NCBI RefSeq assembly: GCF_002153605.1
Contig: NZ_JOPG01000002.1
Location: forward strand, 1 to 60,037
DNA length: 60,037 nucleotides
Source of the DNA: Acetobacter malorum
GTDB taxonomy: Bacteria; Pseudomonadota; Alphaproteobacteria; Acetobacterales; Acetobacteraceae
Reading direction: 5' to 3'
Shown here: in pieces, positions 44,956 to 54,600 of the stretch
How the letters are laid out: each line of letters begins with the position of its first letter
How positions within the stretch are numbered: the first letter of the stretch is position 1
Made by a program: the position numbers and the translations under genes
Notes under the pieces: model-generated
Seen by the model: the letters and a program-made list of their open reading frames with translations, nothing else
Databases searched by the model: none
What the model was told of the DNA's origin: nothing

Positions 44956-45480
44956 ATGACTTCCCCCTCATCCACCGCTCCGTTCTGGGAAACCACCCCG
45001 CTCCAAGAGATGACCACCGCTGAGTGGGAATCCCTGTGTGATGGCTGTGGCCGTTGCTGCCTGCATAAGCTGCGTGACGAAGACACGGACGAAATTCACT
45101 ATACCTCCGTCGCCTGCCGTCTTCTGGATGTCTCCGACTGTCGCTGCACGGACTACCCGCAGCGCCACAGAAAAGTGCAGGACTGCATCACCCTGACCCC
45201 GGCGATGGTGTCCGAGCTGGACTGGCTTCCGCCCGATTGCGCTTATCGTCGCTTATCAGAGGGGCGCTCTCTGCCGGCATGGCACCCGCTTATTACCGGA
45301 ACCCCGGAAAGCGTGATTGAAGCCGGAGCTTCTGCTGCGGGCCGTTGCATTAGTGAACGACAGGCTGGAGCACTGGAAGACTATCTCGTCGCATGGCCCG
45401 GCCAGCCTGCCCGAAAACCTAAACAGCCCAGCGCACACAAGCGGCCTCCTGTCCGCCACATCCGTGCCAAAACGCCCTAA
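44956..45480 (+). CDS. YcgN/UPF0260-type cysteine-cluster protein
   Basis: The 174-residue protein has the cysteine block [13 protein letters not shown] near residues 28-40 and later [21 protein letters not shown] and PPDCAYR, the metal-binding pattern of the YcgN/YkgJ family (UPF0260). These are thought to hold zinc or iron-sulfur clusters; the role is unknown. I chose ATG 44956; the longer frame overlaps the permease-like gene. It is followed 55 bp later by a metallopeptidase-like gene. Confidence 0.85.
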   Translation: MTSPSSTAPFWETTPLQEMTTAEWESLCDGCGRCCLHKLRDEDTDEIHYTSVACRLLDVSDCRCTDYPQRHRKVQDCITLTPAMVSELDWLPPDCAYRRLSEGRSLPAWHPLITGTPESVIEAGASAAGRCISERQAGALEDYLVAWPGQPARKPKQPSAHKRPPVRHIRAKTP

Positions 45481-45535
45481 AAAATCAGTTGCACGTTCTG
45501 ACCGGGGAGCAACCATAGCCCCCCGCACCAATCTT

Positions 45536-46237
45536 ATGAGTTCTACGCCAGATCTGATTGAACTGGCGCATGATTGCCACGTGCCTGTTATCTGGAAACC
45601 CTCCAGCCGAGCCCGACGGCTCTCCCTCCGCATTGACCCACGCAGACACGCCGTTGCAGTCACACTCCCGTCCGGGCTTTCCACTGCGCAGGCCGTGCAG
45701 TTTCTCAAAATCCAGAAACACTGGATCACAAAACGCCTCACGGCGCTGCAACAGGCACCAGCCTTCCTGCCGGGACGAACCATTCCCGTTGAGGGCAAGC
45801 CGCACACCATTGTGCATCGCCCCACAGCGCGTGGTGGCGTCTGGATCGAGGCTGACCAGATTTTTGTGAGCGGTGCAGAAGAATTTATCAGCCGACGTAT
45901 TACAGATTTTTTGAAAAATCGCGCTCGCCAGATTTTAGGGCAGGAACTCCGCGCACAGGCCCAGACTTCCGGCCTGCACCCCACACGCCTTGATATCCGG
46001 GACACATCCAGCCGCTGGGGCAGTTGCTCCTCCTCCGGCCGCATCATGCTGTCCTGGCGTCTGGTGATGGCCCCGGCGCCAGTCAGACATTATCTGATTG
46101 CGCATGAACTGGCCCATTTGCGCCACATGAACCACGCTCCGGCATTTTGGACTCTAGTAGACCAGCTGACTCCACACCGACACCATGCCGAAGCATGGCT
46201 GAAACAACACGGCTCAGCGCTGTTGGGCGCACACTAA
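45536..46237 (+). CDS. YgjP-like zinc metallopeptidase (SprT/M48-type), first copy
   Basis: The 233-residue protein has a beta-rich N-terminus (ARRLSLRIDPRRHAVAVTLPSG), a conserved block RWGSCSSSGRIMLSWRLVMAPAPV near residues 162-185, and the metal site HELAHLRHMNHAPAFW near residues 190-205 (HE-x2-H plus a downstream His). This is the YgjP/DUF45 family, probably zinc-dependent proteases or hydrolases. The start is weakly supported (no clear Shine-Dalgarno). A second member of this family is encoded after hsdR at 54949. No signal peptide. Confidence 0.85.
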   Translation: MSSTPDLIELAHDCHVPVIWKPSSRARRLSLRIDPRRHAVAVTLPSGLSTAQAVQFLKIQKHWITKRLTALQQAPAFLPGRTIPVEGKPHTIVHRPTARGGVWIEADQIFVSGAEEFISRRITDFLKNRARQILGQELRAQAQTSGLHPTRLDIRDTSSRWGSCSSSGRIMLSWRLVMAPAPVRHYLIAHELAHLRHMNHAPAFWTLVDQLTPHRHHAEAWLKQHGSALLGAH

Positions 46238-46344
46238 ACGCACAGACAGCAGACACAGACACTTGCCGCCACGCCCCAACATGCTAAAACCCGCCATAAC
46301 ACAGTAAAACGCCCTGTAAGGCTGACAAAAACAGCCCACCTTAT

Positions 46345-46430
46345 GCGAACTTGGCGGAATGGTAGACGCAGGAGACTTAAAATCTCCAGCCCGTAAGGGC
46401 GTGCGGGTTCGAGTCCCGCAGTTCGCACCA
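46345..46430 (+). tRNA. tRNA-Leu (TAA anticodon)
   Basis: The 86-nt gene has acceptor GCGAACT paired with AGTTCGC, discriminator A and encoded CCA, a long variable arm (CCCGTAAGGGCG) and anticodon loop CTTAAAA in stem GGAGA/TCTCC, giving TAA. It is followed after 75 bp by an integrase gene, which makes its 3' end the likely attachment site. Confidence 0.97.
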
Positions 46431-46505
46431 CTAACCACTTGAAATGATTGAATAAAGTGTCCCTGTAGCTGGACAAAAGGACCGTGTCCCGTTCACCTTC
46501 CCATA

Positions 46506-48146
46506 ATGGGAACCGACATGCTCCGTCTGCTTGGCTCACACTACCACTTTCGCCGCACAATTCCCCACGCGCTTCGCCCCCTGCTGGGCCGCACGGAAAT
46601 CTCTCTTTCTCTTCAGACCAATAGCAAACGGGTTGCACGCGAACGCGCAGCCGGGCTTTATGCCAGAACCGGACAGTTCTTTAGTAAAGCCAAAGTCATG
46701 TACGAAGATGCCTCGCCCGAAGAACTGAGAAAGCTGATTGCCCTCTATGAAGACATCATGCGCGACACAGACCGCATGATTAAAATTGAGGACGAAAGGG
46801 TGAAGGCCGAACGAACCTACGAGCAGGCACGGTTCTACTTCGACAAGATACAGAGCCTGAAGCAGCTGCAAGAATTCATTAAGATATCCAATGATGGCAT
46901 GGACAGGCTAATGGCTGGCTTCAAGAAGCTGCACGCGACTGCCACCAAAGACCAACTTCGCAACGCCACAGAAAAAGCCATGTTGCGGGAACAGATTGCC
47001 AACCTGAGCAACATCGTGGTGTCTATCAAAAGTGCCGCTCAGGAAACTCAGGCCGCTTTTACACCTGTGCAGGCAGAAGACGCCCCTGTGAGCACAGCAC
47101 CCAGAAAGCCCCCTTCAAGCCCCAGGAAAAAAACAGCTCCGACCATTACAGAAATGGCGGACCAGTTCATTTATCGCGATAAAACCCGAAGCCCCGGCAT
47201 CATTCGTGATACTGGCAAGACCATCGGCCTCTTCGTTGAAGCCTTTGGCGACAAGCCTGTGGACCAGATTACCGGCGGGGTGGCTGGGGAATTTCGGGAC
47301 ATGCTGTTTGCCCTGCCCTCTACGCACGGTAAACATAAGAACTCCCCTGGCATTCATGACGCGATTTTGCGTGCCAGGGAGCAAGGGCTGGAAACACTGA
47401 GCGGCAAGACGGTTAAAAACCATTTCTCCCGCCTCTCGGCTCTCTGGGGACATCTTGTCCAGCGCGAAATCGTGGCCCGTAACCCATGGGCAGGGTGGAC
47501 GTATGATGTCACCCAGAAGATTGACCGTCGCGACTGGACAGACCGCGAACTGGCCCAGCTTTCCACTGCCCGGTGGACAAGCACAACAACCTCTTTACGC
47601 AGTTATGTCGGCCTCATTACCATCGCCCTGTATACAGGAATGCGCCTTGGTGAACTCTGTAACCTGCGCACGCAGGACATTGTGACCGTCAACGGTATTC
47701 GCTGCTTCCATGTCCGCCCTCACCCTGAGGATAACTGGTCACCGAAAACAGCAGCCGGAACGCGGCTCATTCCTCTTCATAGTCACCTTTTGCAATGGGG
47801 TGTGCTCAACCTTGTGCAGGAGGGAGAGCATTACCTCTTTCCAGACCTGAACCCCTCCGCCCGAGGACGCGGTACGGACTTTGCGCAAGCCTTTTCAAAA
47901 TTCAAAAAACGGCTTGGGCTACCGGAAACTGTGACCTTCCATTCATTCCGACACACAGTGTCGACCAAATTGCGGAATCAGGGCGGGAACATTCGAGAAC
48001 TCTGGATTGATACCTTGCTGGGTCATGAGGCCAGCCATCGGTCTCAGGGCACTACAACCTACACAAGCAGCATTGCCGTGCAGAACCTGCAACAGGTCGT
48101 GGAGGCTCTGGACTACCCGACCTTCCATATCCCCCTGCCTGAATAA
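46506..48146 (+). CDS. Tyrosine-type site-specific recombinase (island integrase)
   Basis: The 546-residue integrase has an N-terminal arm-binding region resembling DUF6538-like domains (RLLGSHYHFRRTIPHALRPLLG), a long coiled region (about 80-170), and the C-terminal catalytic core. Active-site residues are visible: Arg in YTGMRLGELCNL near 379, His-x-x-Arg in FHSFRHTVSTKL near 480, the LLGHE segment near 505, and Tyr in GTTTYTSS near 519. It should insert and excise the element at the tRNA-Leu 3' end. The gene has normal spacing from the tRNA, but I found no convincing second copy of the tRNA end inside the window. Confidence 0.9.
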   Translation: MGTDMLRLLGSHYHFRRTIPHALRPLLGRTEISLSLQTNSKRVARERAAGLYARTGQFFSKAKVMYEDASPEELRKLIALYEDIMRDTDRMIKIEDERVKAERTYEQARFYFDKIQSLKQLQEFIKISNDGMDRLMAGFKKLHATATKDQLRNATEKAMLREQIANLSNIVVSIKSAAQETQAAFTPVQAEDAPVSTAPRKPPSSPRKKTAPTITEMADQFIYRDKTRSPGIIRDTGKTIGLFVEAFGDKPVDQITGGVAGEFRDMLFALPSTHGKHKNSPGIHDAILRAREQGLETLSGKTVKNHFSRLSALWGHLVQREIVARNPWAGWTYDVTQKIDRRDWTDRELAQLSTARWTSTTTSLRSYVGLITIALYTGMRLGELCNLRTQDIVTVNGIRCFHVRPHPEDNWSPKTAAGTRLIPLHSHLLQWGVLNLVQEGEHYLFPDLNPSARGRGTDFAQAFSKFKKRLGLPETVTFHSFRHTVSTKLRNQGGNIRELWIDTLLGHEASHRSQGTTTYTSSIAVQNLQQVVEALDYPTFHIPLPE

Positions 48147-48268
48147 GCTTAACACTGACACATGGGGCCAATAGGACGAAAGCAGCTCACCCCCTCAAAA
48201 TACACCAAAGAGAGTGGTGCCGAAAAAAATTCATTGACAACGACACTTTGTTCACGCACTCATACCGT

Positions 48269-48865
48269 ATGAAAGACAATGGTGTGAAAAAAACAACCCT
48301 TTCAACACACGTCACACTCATAGCAGGCCACCCCTTCAGAGGCCGCATTGAAGCCGTTGCAGACGTTGAGACAGTGGTTGTGCAAATGCGTGACACCTCT
48401 CCCGAGGGGGTCAACTGGACGTCTTGCGTTCGCACCAACGTGCCGGGGCGACGTGAGCCAGACTGGTTGCAACCGGGGGATATTCTCTTCCCCGCTCGTG
48501 GCAATGTGTCACGCGCCGTTTTGATTGATGAGCAGATTGGCCCCCTTAAGGCTGTTGCCGCCCCGCACTTCTTTCTCCTTCGTATAAAAACAGCAAACCT
48601 GATCCCTGCATATTTGGCATGGTGGCTTAATCAGGAACCGGCACAGCGCCATCTGGCACAGAATGCCCAGAGTTCCACCCTTGTGCGGAATATTGCCCGC
48701 ACTGTGCTGGAAACTACGCCACTCGCTGTGCCCTCTCTTACGCAACAGCAAACACTTGCAGAACTGGCGTTGGCTATGCACCGAGAAGAAACCCTTCTGA
48801 TACAGCTTCGCCAAAGCAATCAACAGATTATGACCGGACTAGCCAGAGACCTTCTGGCACGCTGA
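48269..48865 (+). CDS. Half-length HsdS-like protein upstream of hsdM
   Basis: The protein of about 198 residues carries a single target-recognition-like domain (VVVQMRDTSPEGVNW...PGDILFPARGNVSRAVLI) and one helical stretch at the end (LTQQQTLAELALAMHREETLLIQLRQSNQQIMTGLA). Normal HsdS has two of each, so this is half size. It ends 17 bp before hsdM. The start is uncertain: ATG 48269, GTG 48281 or TTG 48248 all lack a clear ribosome site. A perfect CATAC-C-GTATG palindrome overlaps the ATG, and TTGACA lies at 48234. Confidence 0.68.
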   Translation: MKDNGVKKTTLSTHVTLIAGHPFRGRIEAVADVETVVVQMRDTSPEGVNWTSCVRTNVPGRREPDWLQPGDILFPARGNVSRAVLIDEQIGPLKAVAAPHFFLLRIKTANLIPAYLAWWLNQEPAQRHLAQNAQSSTLVRNIARTVLETTPLAVPSLTQQQTLAELALAMHREETLLIQLRQSNQQIMTGLARDLLAR

Positions 48866-48882
48866 CTTGAAACAGGACGACA

Positions 48883-50412
48883 ATGATGACTGAGCAGATT
48901 TCACAGGACACCATCAACAAGGCGCTGTGGAACGCCTGCGATACCTTTCGTGGCACCGTCAGCCCCGACACCTACCGCGATTACGTGCTGACCATGCTGT
49001 TCCTGAAATACATCTCCGATGTGTGGCAGGACCATTATGACAGCTACAAAAAAGAGTATGGTGACAACCCCACCCTGATCGAAGCCATGATGGCGCAGGA
49101 ACGCTTTATTCTACCCAAGGGCGCGGACTTCTATACGCTCTATAAAGAGCGCAACGCCCCCGGAAACGGTGAGCGGATTGATAAAGCCCTGCACGCCATT
49201 GAAGAAGCCAACGGCACCAAACTCAAGGACGCAGGCAAGAGCGTCTTCCAGGACATCAGCTTCAATTCCGACAAGCTGGGCGATGAAAAGCAGAAGAACA
49301 CCATTCTGCGGCATCTTCTGGAAGATTTTCACAAGCCGGACCTGAACCTGCGCCCTTCCCGCGTGGGCAATCTGGATGTGATCGGCAATGGCTACGAATT
49401 TCTGATCAAGAACTTTGCCGCCAGTGGGGGGCAGAAAGCGGGCGAGTTCTATACCCCGCCGGAAGTCAGTGAGCTGCTGGCCCGTATTCTGAATCCGCAG
49501 CCGGGCGAGAGCATCTGTGACCCGGCCTGTGGCTCGGCATCCCTGCTCATGAAGTGCGGTCGGCAGGTGACGCAGAACCACAAGGGCAGCCGGGATTACG
49601 CCCTGTATGGGCAAGAAGCCATTGGCTCCACCTGGTCGTTTGCCAAGATGAACATGTTCCTGCATGGCGAGGACAATCATCGCATTGAATGGGGTGACAC
49701 CATCCGCAACCCCAAGCTGCTGGATGATAAAAACCACCTGATGCGCTTTGACGTGGTGACGGCCAACCCGCCCTTCAGCCTCGACAAATGGGGGCATGAA
49801 GACGCAGCGGACGACGTGCATCACCGCTTCGCCCGTGGCGTGCCGCCCAAGACCAAAGGCGATTACGCCTTTATCCTGCACATGATCAGCACCTTGAAAG
49901 ACCGCACGGGCCGCATGGGGGTTGTGGTGCCGCATGGCGTGCTGTTCCGGGGCAGTTCGGAAGGCAAAATCCGCCAGAAGCTGATTGACGAAAACTTATT
50001 GGATGCCGTGATCGGCCTACCGGAAAAGCTGTTCTTCGGCACAGGAATTCCAGCCGCCATCCTGATCTTCCGCAAGGACCGCAAGACAAAAGACGTTCTC
50101 TTCATTGACGCCAGCCGCGAGTTCAGGGCGGGCAAGAACCAGAACGTGCTGACCGAAGAGAACATCACCAAGATTGTGGACACTTACCGTGCCCGCAAGG
50201 ATGTGGACAAATACGCCCATCTCGCCATGCCGGACGAGATCAGGGAGAATGACTACAACCTGAACATTCCGCGTTATGTCGATACGTTTGAGGAAGAAGA
50301 GGAAATCGACCTGAACGCCGTGCGGGCCGAACGGGCGGAGATCAAGGCGGAACTGGCCAAGCTGGAAGCCCAGATGGATGTTTATCTGAAGGAGCTGGGT
50401 TATGCTTCCTGA
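48883..50412 (+). CDS. hsdM: Type I restriction-modification DNA methyltransferase subunit HsdM
   Basis: HsdM transfers methyl groups to N6 of adenine at the site chosen by HsdS. The 509-residue protein has the N-terminal helical domain (LWNACDTFRGTVSPDTYRDYVLTMLFLKYISD), the SAM motif GEFYTPPEVSELLARIL with ICDPACGSASLL near residue 209, and the catalytic NPPF at residues 295-298 (VTANPPFSLDKWG). All the expected catalytic motifs are present. AGGAC lies 7 nt before the ATG. Its stop lies 11 nt inside the hsdS frame. Confidence 0.97.
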   Translation: MMTEQISQDTINKALWNACDTFRGTVSPDTYRDYVLTMLFLKYISDVWQDHYDSYKKEYGDNPTLIEAMMAQERFILPKGADFYTLYKERNAPGNGERIDKALHAIEEANGTKLKDAGKSVFQDISFNSDKLGDEKQKNTILRHLLEDFHKPDLNLRPSRVGNLDVIGNGYEFLIKNFAASGGQKAGEFYTPPEVSELLARILNPQPGESICDPACGSASLLMKCGRQVTQNHKGSRDYALYGQEAIGSTWSFAKMNMFLHGEDNHRIEWGDTIRNPKLLDDKNHLMRFDVVTANPPFSLDKWGHEDAADDVHHRFARGVPPKTKGDYAFILHMISTLKDRTGRMGVVVPHGVLFRGSSEGKIRQKLIDENLLDAVIGLPEKLFFGTGIPAAILIFRKDRKTKDVLFIDASREFRAGKNQNVLTEENITKIVDTYRARKDVDKYAHLAMPDEIRENDYNLNIPRYVDTFEEEEEIDLNAVRAERAEIKAELAKLEAQMDVYLKELGYAS

Positions 50413-51619
50413 AGGGTGGAGAAAAACAAAACTTCCTGAAATTGCATGGTACCAAGAAGGTCCAGGCCTCAGAAAATGGCAGTTCCAAGATCATGGCTGC
50501 AAAGTCCTAAATATAACCAATATAGAATACGGAAAAATAAACAAAGAAAAGACAAACAGATACATTTCATGGGAAGAAGTGGATTCTAAATACAAGCATT
50601 TTTTGTGTGATGAAAACGATATTGTAATAGCAAGCTCTGGCAACTCTTATTGCAAGCATGGGATTATCAAATCTGAAGACCTTCCTCTTGTGATGAATAC
50701 AAGTGTCATAAGATTCAAGCCTCATTCTGGGACATCATATGGGTTTTTAAATCAATATCTGAAATCTTCCTTCTTAAAATCACAAATAGACACTCTTATT
50801 ACTGGAGGAGCTCAACCAAATTTTGGTCCCTCACACCTAGAGCAAATTGTTTTGTTAGTCCCCCCACTATCCGAACAGAAGAAGATCGCGGCGATCCTCT
50901 CGACGTGGGATCGTGCGATTGAGGGGACTGAGAAGCTTCTGGCCAACAGCCAGCAGCAGAAAAAAGCCCTCATGCAGCAACTCCTCACAGGTAAAAAACG
51001 CCTGCCGGGGTTCTCGGGGGAGTGGAAAATAGGAACGCTATCAGAGATTGCTCATATTGACACAGGATTTGCGTTCAAAAGCTCAGAATTCACTGATAAT
51101 GCTAACGATATGCCTATAGTCAGAATGAGCGACCTTAAAGAGGGGACACTCCATTTAGAAAACTGCAAAAGACTACATTTAAACAGTCTGTCAGGCTTAG
51201 AGAAATTCTCTTTGAAAGAAAAAGATTTTATCTTTGGAATGTCTGGGAGCCTCTCCAATTTTGCTTGGGTAAAGAAAAGTAATTTACCTTGCTACCTCAA
51301 TCAGCGCGTTGGACGAATTAGATCGAAAAAAACAGGAGATCAGGAATTTATATCTTATTTGTATTTATCAGAAAAAATACAAAAGGAAATTGAAGATAAA
51401 GCCGCTGGTGCAGCGCAACTTAATATCAGCCTTAATGATATTAGAAGCATGAAGATTCAAATTCCCCCTCTCTCCGAACAGAAAGCTATCGCTGCCGTCC
51501 TGACCACAGCGGACGAAGAAATCACCGCCCTTGAATCCGACCTTTCCCGCCTGCGTCAGGAAAAGAAAGCCCTGATGCAGCAGCTTCTCACGGGCAAGCG
51601 CCGCGTGACGGTCGATTAA
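50402..51619 (+). CDS. hsdS: Type I restriction-modification specificity subunit HsdS
   Basis: HsdS chooses the bipartite DNA target. The 405-residue protein has two recognition domains, about residues 10-150 and 205-355, each followed by a conserved helical repeat: PPLSEQKKIAAILSTWDRAI...KKALMQQLLTGKK and PPLSEQKAIAAVLTTADEEI...KKALMQQLLTGKR. The recognition domains are markedly AT-rich and the helical repeats GC-rich, as expected for domains exchanged by recombination. It overlaps hsdM by 11 nt and lies 31 bp upstream of hsdR. Confidence 0.95.
   Translation: MLPEGWRKTKLPEIAWYQEGPGLRKWQFQDHGCKVLNITNIEYGKINKEKTNRYISWEEVDSKYKHFLCDENDIVIASSGNSYCKHGIIKSEDLPLVMNTSVIRFKPHSGTSYGFLNQYLKSSFLKSQIDTLITGGAQPNFGPSHLEQIVLLVPPLSEQKKIAAILSTWDRAIEGTEKLLANSQQQKKALMQQLLTGKKRLPGFSGEWKIGTLSEIAHIDTGFAFKSSEFTDNANDMPIVRMSDLKEGTLHLENCKRLHLNSLSGLEKFSLKEKDFIFGMSGSLSNFAWVKKSNLPCYLNQRVGRIRSKKTGDQEFISYLYLSEKIQKEIEDKAAGAAQLNISLNDIRSMKIQIPPLSEQKAIAAVLTTADEEITALESDLSRLRQEKKALMQQLLTGKRRVTVD
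50862..51003 (+). repeat. First helical-repeat copy of hsdS
   Basis: This GC-rich stretch encodes PLSEQKKIAA..., ending near TGKKRLP, and pairs with the second copy at 51466-51606. Matching DNA such as AGCCCTCATGCAGCA versus AGCCCTGATGCAGCA shows an old internal duplication. Such repeats are substrates for recombination that swaps recognition domains. Confidence 0.7.
51466..51606 (+). repeat. Second helical-repeat copy of hsdS
   Basis: Direct-repeat partner of 50862-51003, encoding PLSEQKAIAA... to TGKRRV at the HsdS C-terminus. The pair spaces the two recognition domains symmetrically. Confidence 0.7.
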
Positions 51620-51650
51620 GTTATTTCAGTCCGCAGGATATTTGAAAACT

Positions 51651-54600
51651 ATGGCTCCCGCCCCGAAATTTCAGGAAGAATACAGCGCCAAACTGCCCGC
51701 ACTGGCCCTGCTCAGCACCCTCGGCTGGCGGTTTCTGCCCCCATCCGAAGCGCTGGCCCTGCGGGGCGGCAAGCAGAGTGCCGTGGTGCTGGACACACTC
51801 CTGCGGGCAGAACTGAAAAAACGCCGTTTTACGTTTGAAGGACAGGAGCACAGTCTGTCCGATCAGGCTATTGAGCGGCTTGTCTCTCACGTTACGCACC
51901 CGGACTTCGTCTCCGGCCTGCGTGACGCCAATGAGAAGATGACAACGCATCTGCTGTTCGGCATCGCCATTACCGAGTTCATCAACGGGCGCAAGGCGAA
52001 CCCGACCATCGCCCTCATCGACTGGCAGAACCCGGAAAACAACAGCTTTACCTTTACCGAAGAATTCAGCGTCCTCCGCACGGATCTGACACAAACGCGC
52101 AGGCCGGATATTGTGTGTTTCGTCAACGGCATTCCGCTGGCTGTGATCGAAGCCAAGCGCCCCGATGGCCAGCCGGGCAAAGGCCCGACAGTAGAGGCCG
52201 GGATTTCCCAGAGCATCCGCAACCAGAACAAGGATGAAATCCCCCAGCTTTTTGCCTACAGCCAGCTTCTGCTCTCCATCACCGGGCATGACGGGCGCTA
52301 TGGCACCTGCGGCACGCCCAAAAAATTCTGGGCCAGCTGGAAGGAAGAGGACATTCCCGAAAGCCGGATGGAGGCGCTCAAGAACACGCCGCTTTCTGGT
52401 TCCCAGAAAGACGCGTTGTTTGCGGAACGGAAACCGTCTGACCGGGTATGGTTCGAGGACTGGGCCTCCCGCCCGCTGCATGTCACGGATCAGGACCGTC
52501 TGCTGATCGGCCTGCTCTCGCCTGAGCGCCTGCTGGACATGGCGCGGTTCTTCACGCTGTTCGACAGGAAGAATGGCAAGATCGTCGCCCGCTATCAGCA
52601 GGTCTTTGGGATCAAGCGTCTGTTGGAGCGTATCAAATCCCGCCGCGCCGATGGCGGGCGAGAAGGCGGCGTGGTCTGGCACACCACCGGGTCGGGCAAG
52701 TCGTTTACGATGGTGTTTCTCAGTCGGGCGCTCATTCTGGATGAGGATCTCAAACAGTGCCGCATTCTGGTGGTGACAGACCGCAAGGATCTGGAACGCC
52801 AGTTGAGCACGACCTTCTCCACCGGCGGCGAACTGGCGGACAAGAAGGACAAGGAAGAGGCGCTGGCCACATCAGGTCGCCGTCTGGCGCAGCAGATCGG
52901 GCATGGGCAGGAGCGCATCATCTTCTCGCTCATCAACAAGTTCCACACAGCGACCACTCTGCCCGAATGCCATAACGACAGCGCGGATATCATCGTGCTG
53001 GTGGATGAAGGCCATCGCAGTCAGGGCGGTGAGAACCATGCCCGCATGAAGCACGCGCTCCCCAATGCCGCCTTCATTGCCTTTACCGGCACGCCGCTGC
53101 TCAAGGGGAGTGAGACGACCAGCCGGTTCGGCAGGATCATCCACTCCTACACCATGCAGCAGGCCGTGGCGGACAAGACGGTTACGCCTCTGCTCTATGA
53201 AGAACGTAAGCCCGATCTGGATGTGAATGACCGCGCCATTGACGCCTGGTTCGAGCGCATCACGCAGGGGCTGACCGAAGAACAGGTCACGGACCTCAAG
53301 AAGCGCTTTGCCCGCGCCAATCAGGTTTACAAGGCGGACGACCGCATCCGGCTGATCGCCATGGATCTGGCAACACATTTTGACAGCAATATCGACAGCG
53401 GCCTCAAAGGCATGCTGGCCTGTGACAGCAAGCTGTCTGCCATCCGCTACAAGCAGTATCTGGATGAGGTCGGTCTGTTCGAGAGTGCCATTGTCATGAG
53501 TCCGCCCGATACGCGGGAAGGCCATACAGAAGTGGATGAGCGCAGGCAGCCGGAAATTCAGGACTGGTGGAAGAACAATGTCGGCAGCCAGAGCGAGGAG
53601 GATTACACACGCGGCGTCATTGAGCGATTTGAGAAAGACCCGGACCTCAGGCTGATCATCGTGGTCGACAAGCTGCTGACCGGCTTTGATGAACCCAAGA
53701 ATGCGGTGCTGTATATCGACAAGCCGCTGAAGCAGCACAATCTGTTGCAGGCCATTGCGCGTGTGAACCGCCTGCATGACCAGAAAAAGCACGGGCTACT
53801 GATTGATTATCGGGGCATTCTGGCGGAGCTGGACACCACACTGGCCCGCTATGACGAGCTGGCCGCCGAGAATGTCGGCGGATATGACCCAAAAGATATT
53901 GCCGGTCTGTATAGCCAGATGAGCACGGAATACCGGGAACTCCCTGCCCTGCACAAAGCGCTTTGGGCCATTTTTGAGGGTGTGAAGAACAGGAGTGACC
54001 TCCAGCAGCTTCGCGCCGTGCTCATGCCGCGCATGGTGGAGGAACACGGCCAGATGGTGGACGTGAACCTCAAGCGCCGGGATGATTTCTATGAAGCGCT
54101 GACGAAGTTTGCCGCCTGCCTGAAGGTGGCCCTGCAATCCGTGGCCTTCTTTGAAGATACCAGCTTTACGGAAAAAGACCGCGCCACCTACAAGGAGACG
54201 CTGAAGCAGATGACCAGCCTGCGCCAGATGGTCATGCAGGATACCGGTGAAACCGTGGACTTTGACCAGTATGCCGAGCAGGTGAAGAAGCTGCTGGACC
54301 GGCATGTGGCGGGGGTGAAAGTCCATGACTCCCAGGGGCTCTATGCCGTGGGCAAAATGGGTCAGAAGCCCGAAGACAACCAGCCGGAGACCTGGAGCGA
54401 GGAGAAAACCCGCAACGAGACGGACCTGATCCGCACCCGCATTACAAAGGTTATTGACCATGAGATGCAGGATGATCCGTATGCGAAGGAGGCCTTCTCG
54501 GCGTTGTTGCGGAAAGTGATTGAGGAAGCCGAGAGCCTGTTCGACCATCCCCTCAAGCAGTTCATGCTGTTTCAGGAGTTTGATGAGCAGGTAGCGAAGC

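Noticed and set aside
48428..48437. Ten-base copy of the tRNA-Leu 3' end (GTTCGCACCA) as an attR site
   Set aside because: It lies inside the half-length S-like gene and is too short to exceed chance; no longer match follows.
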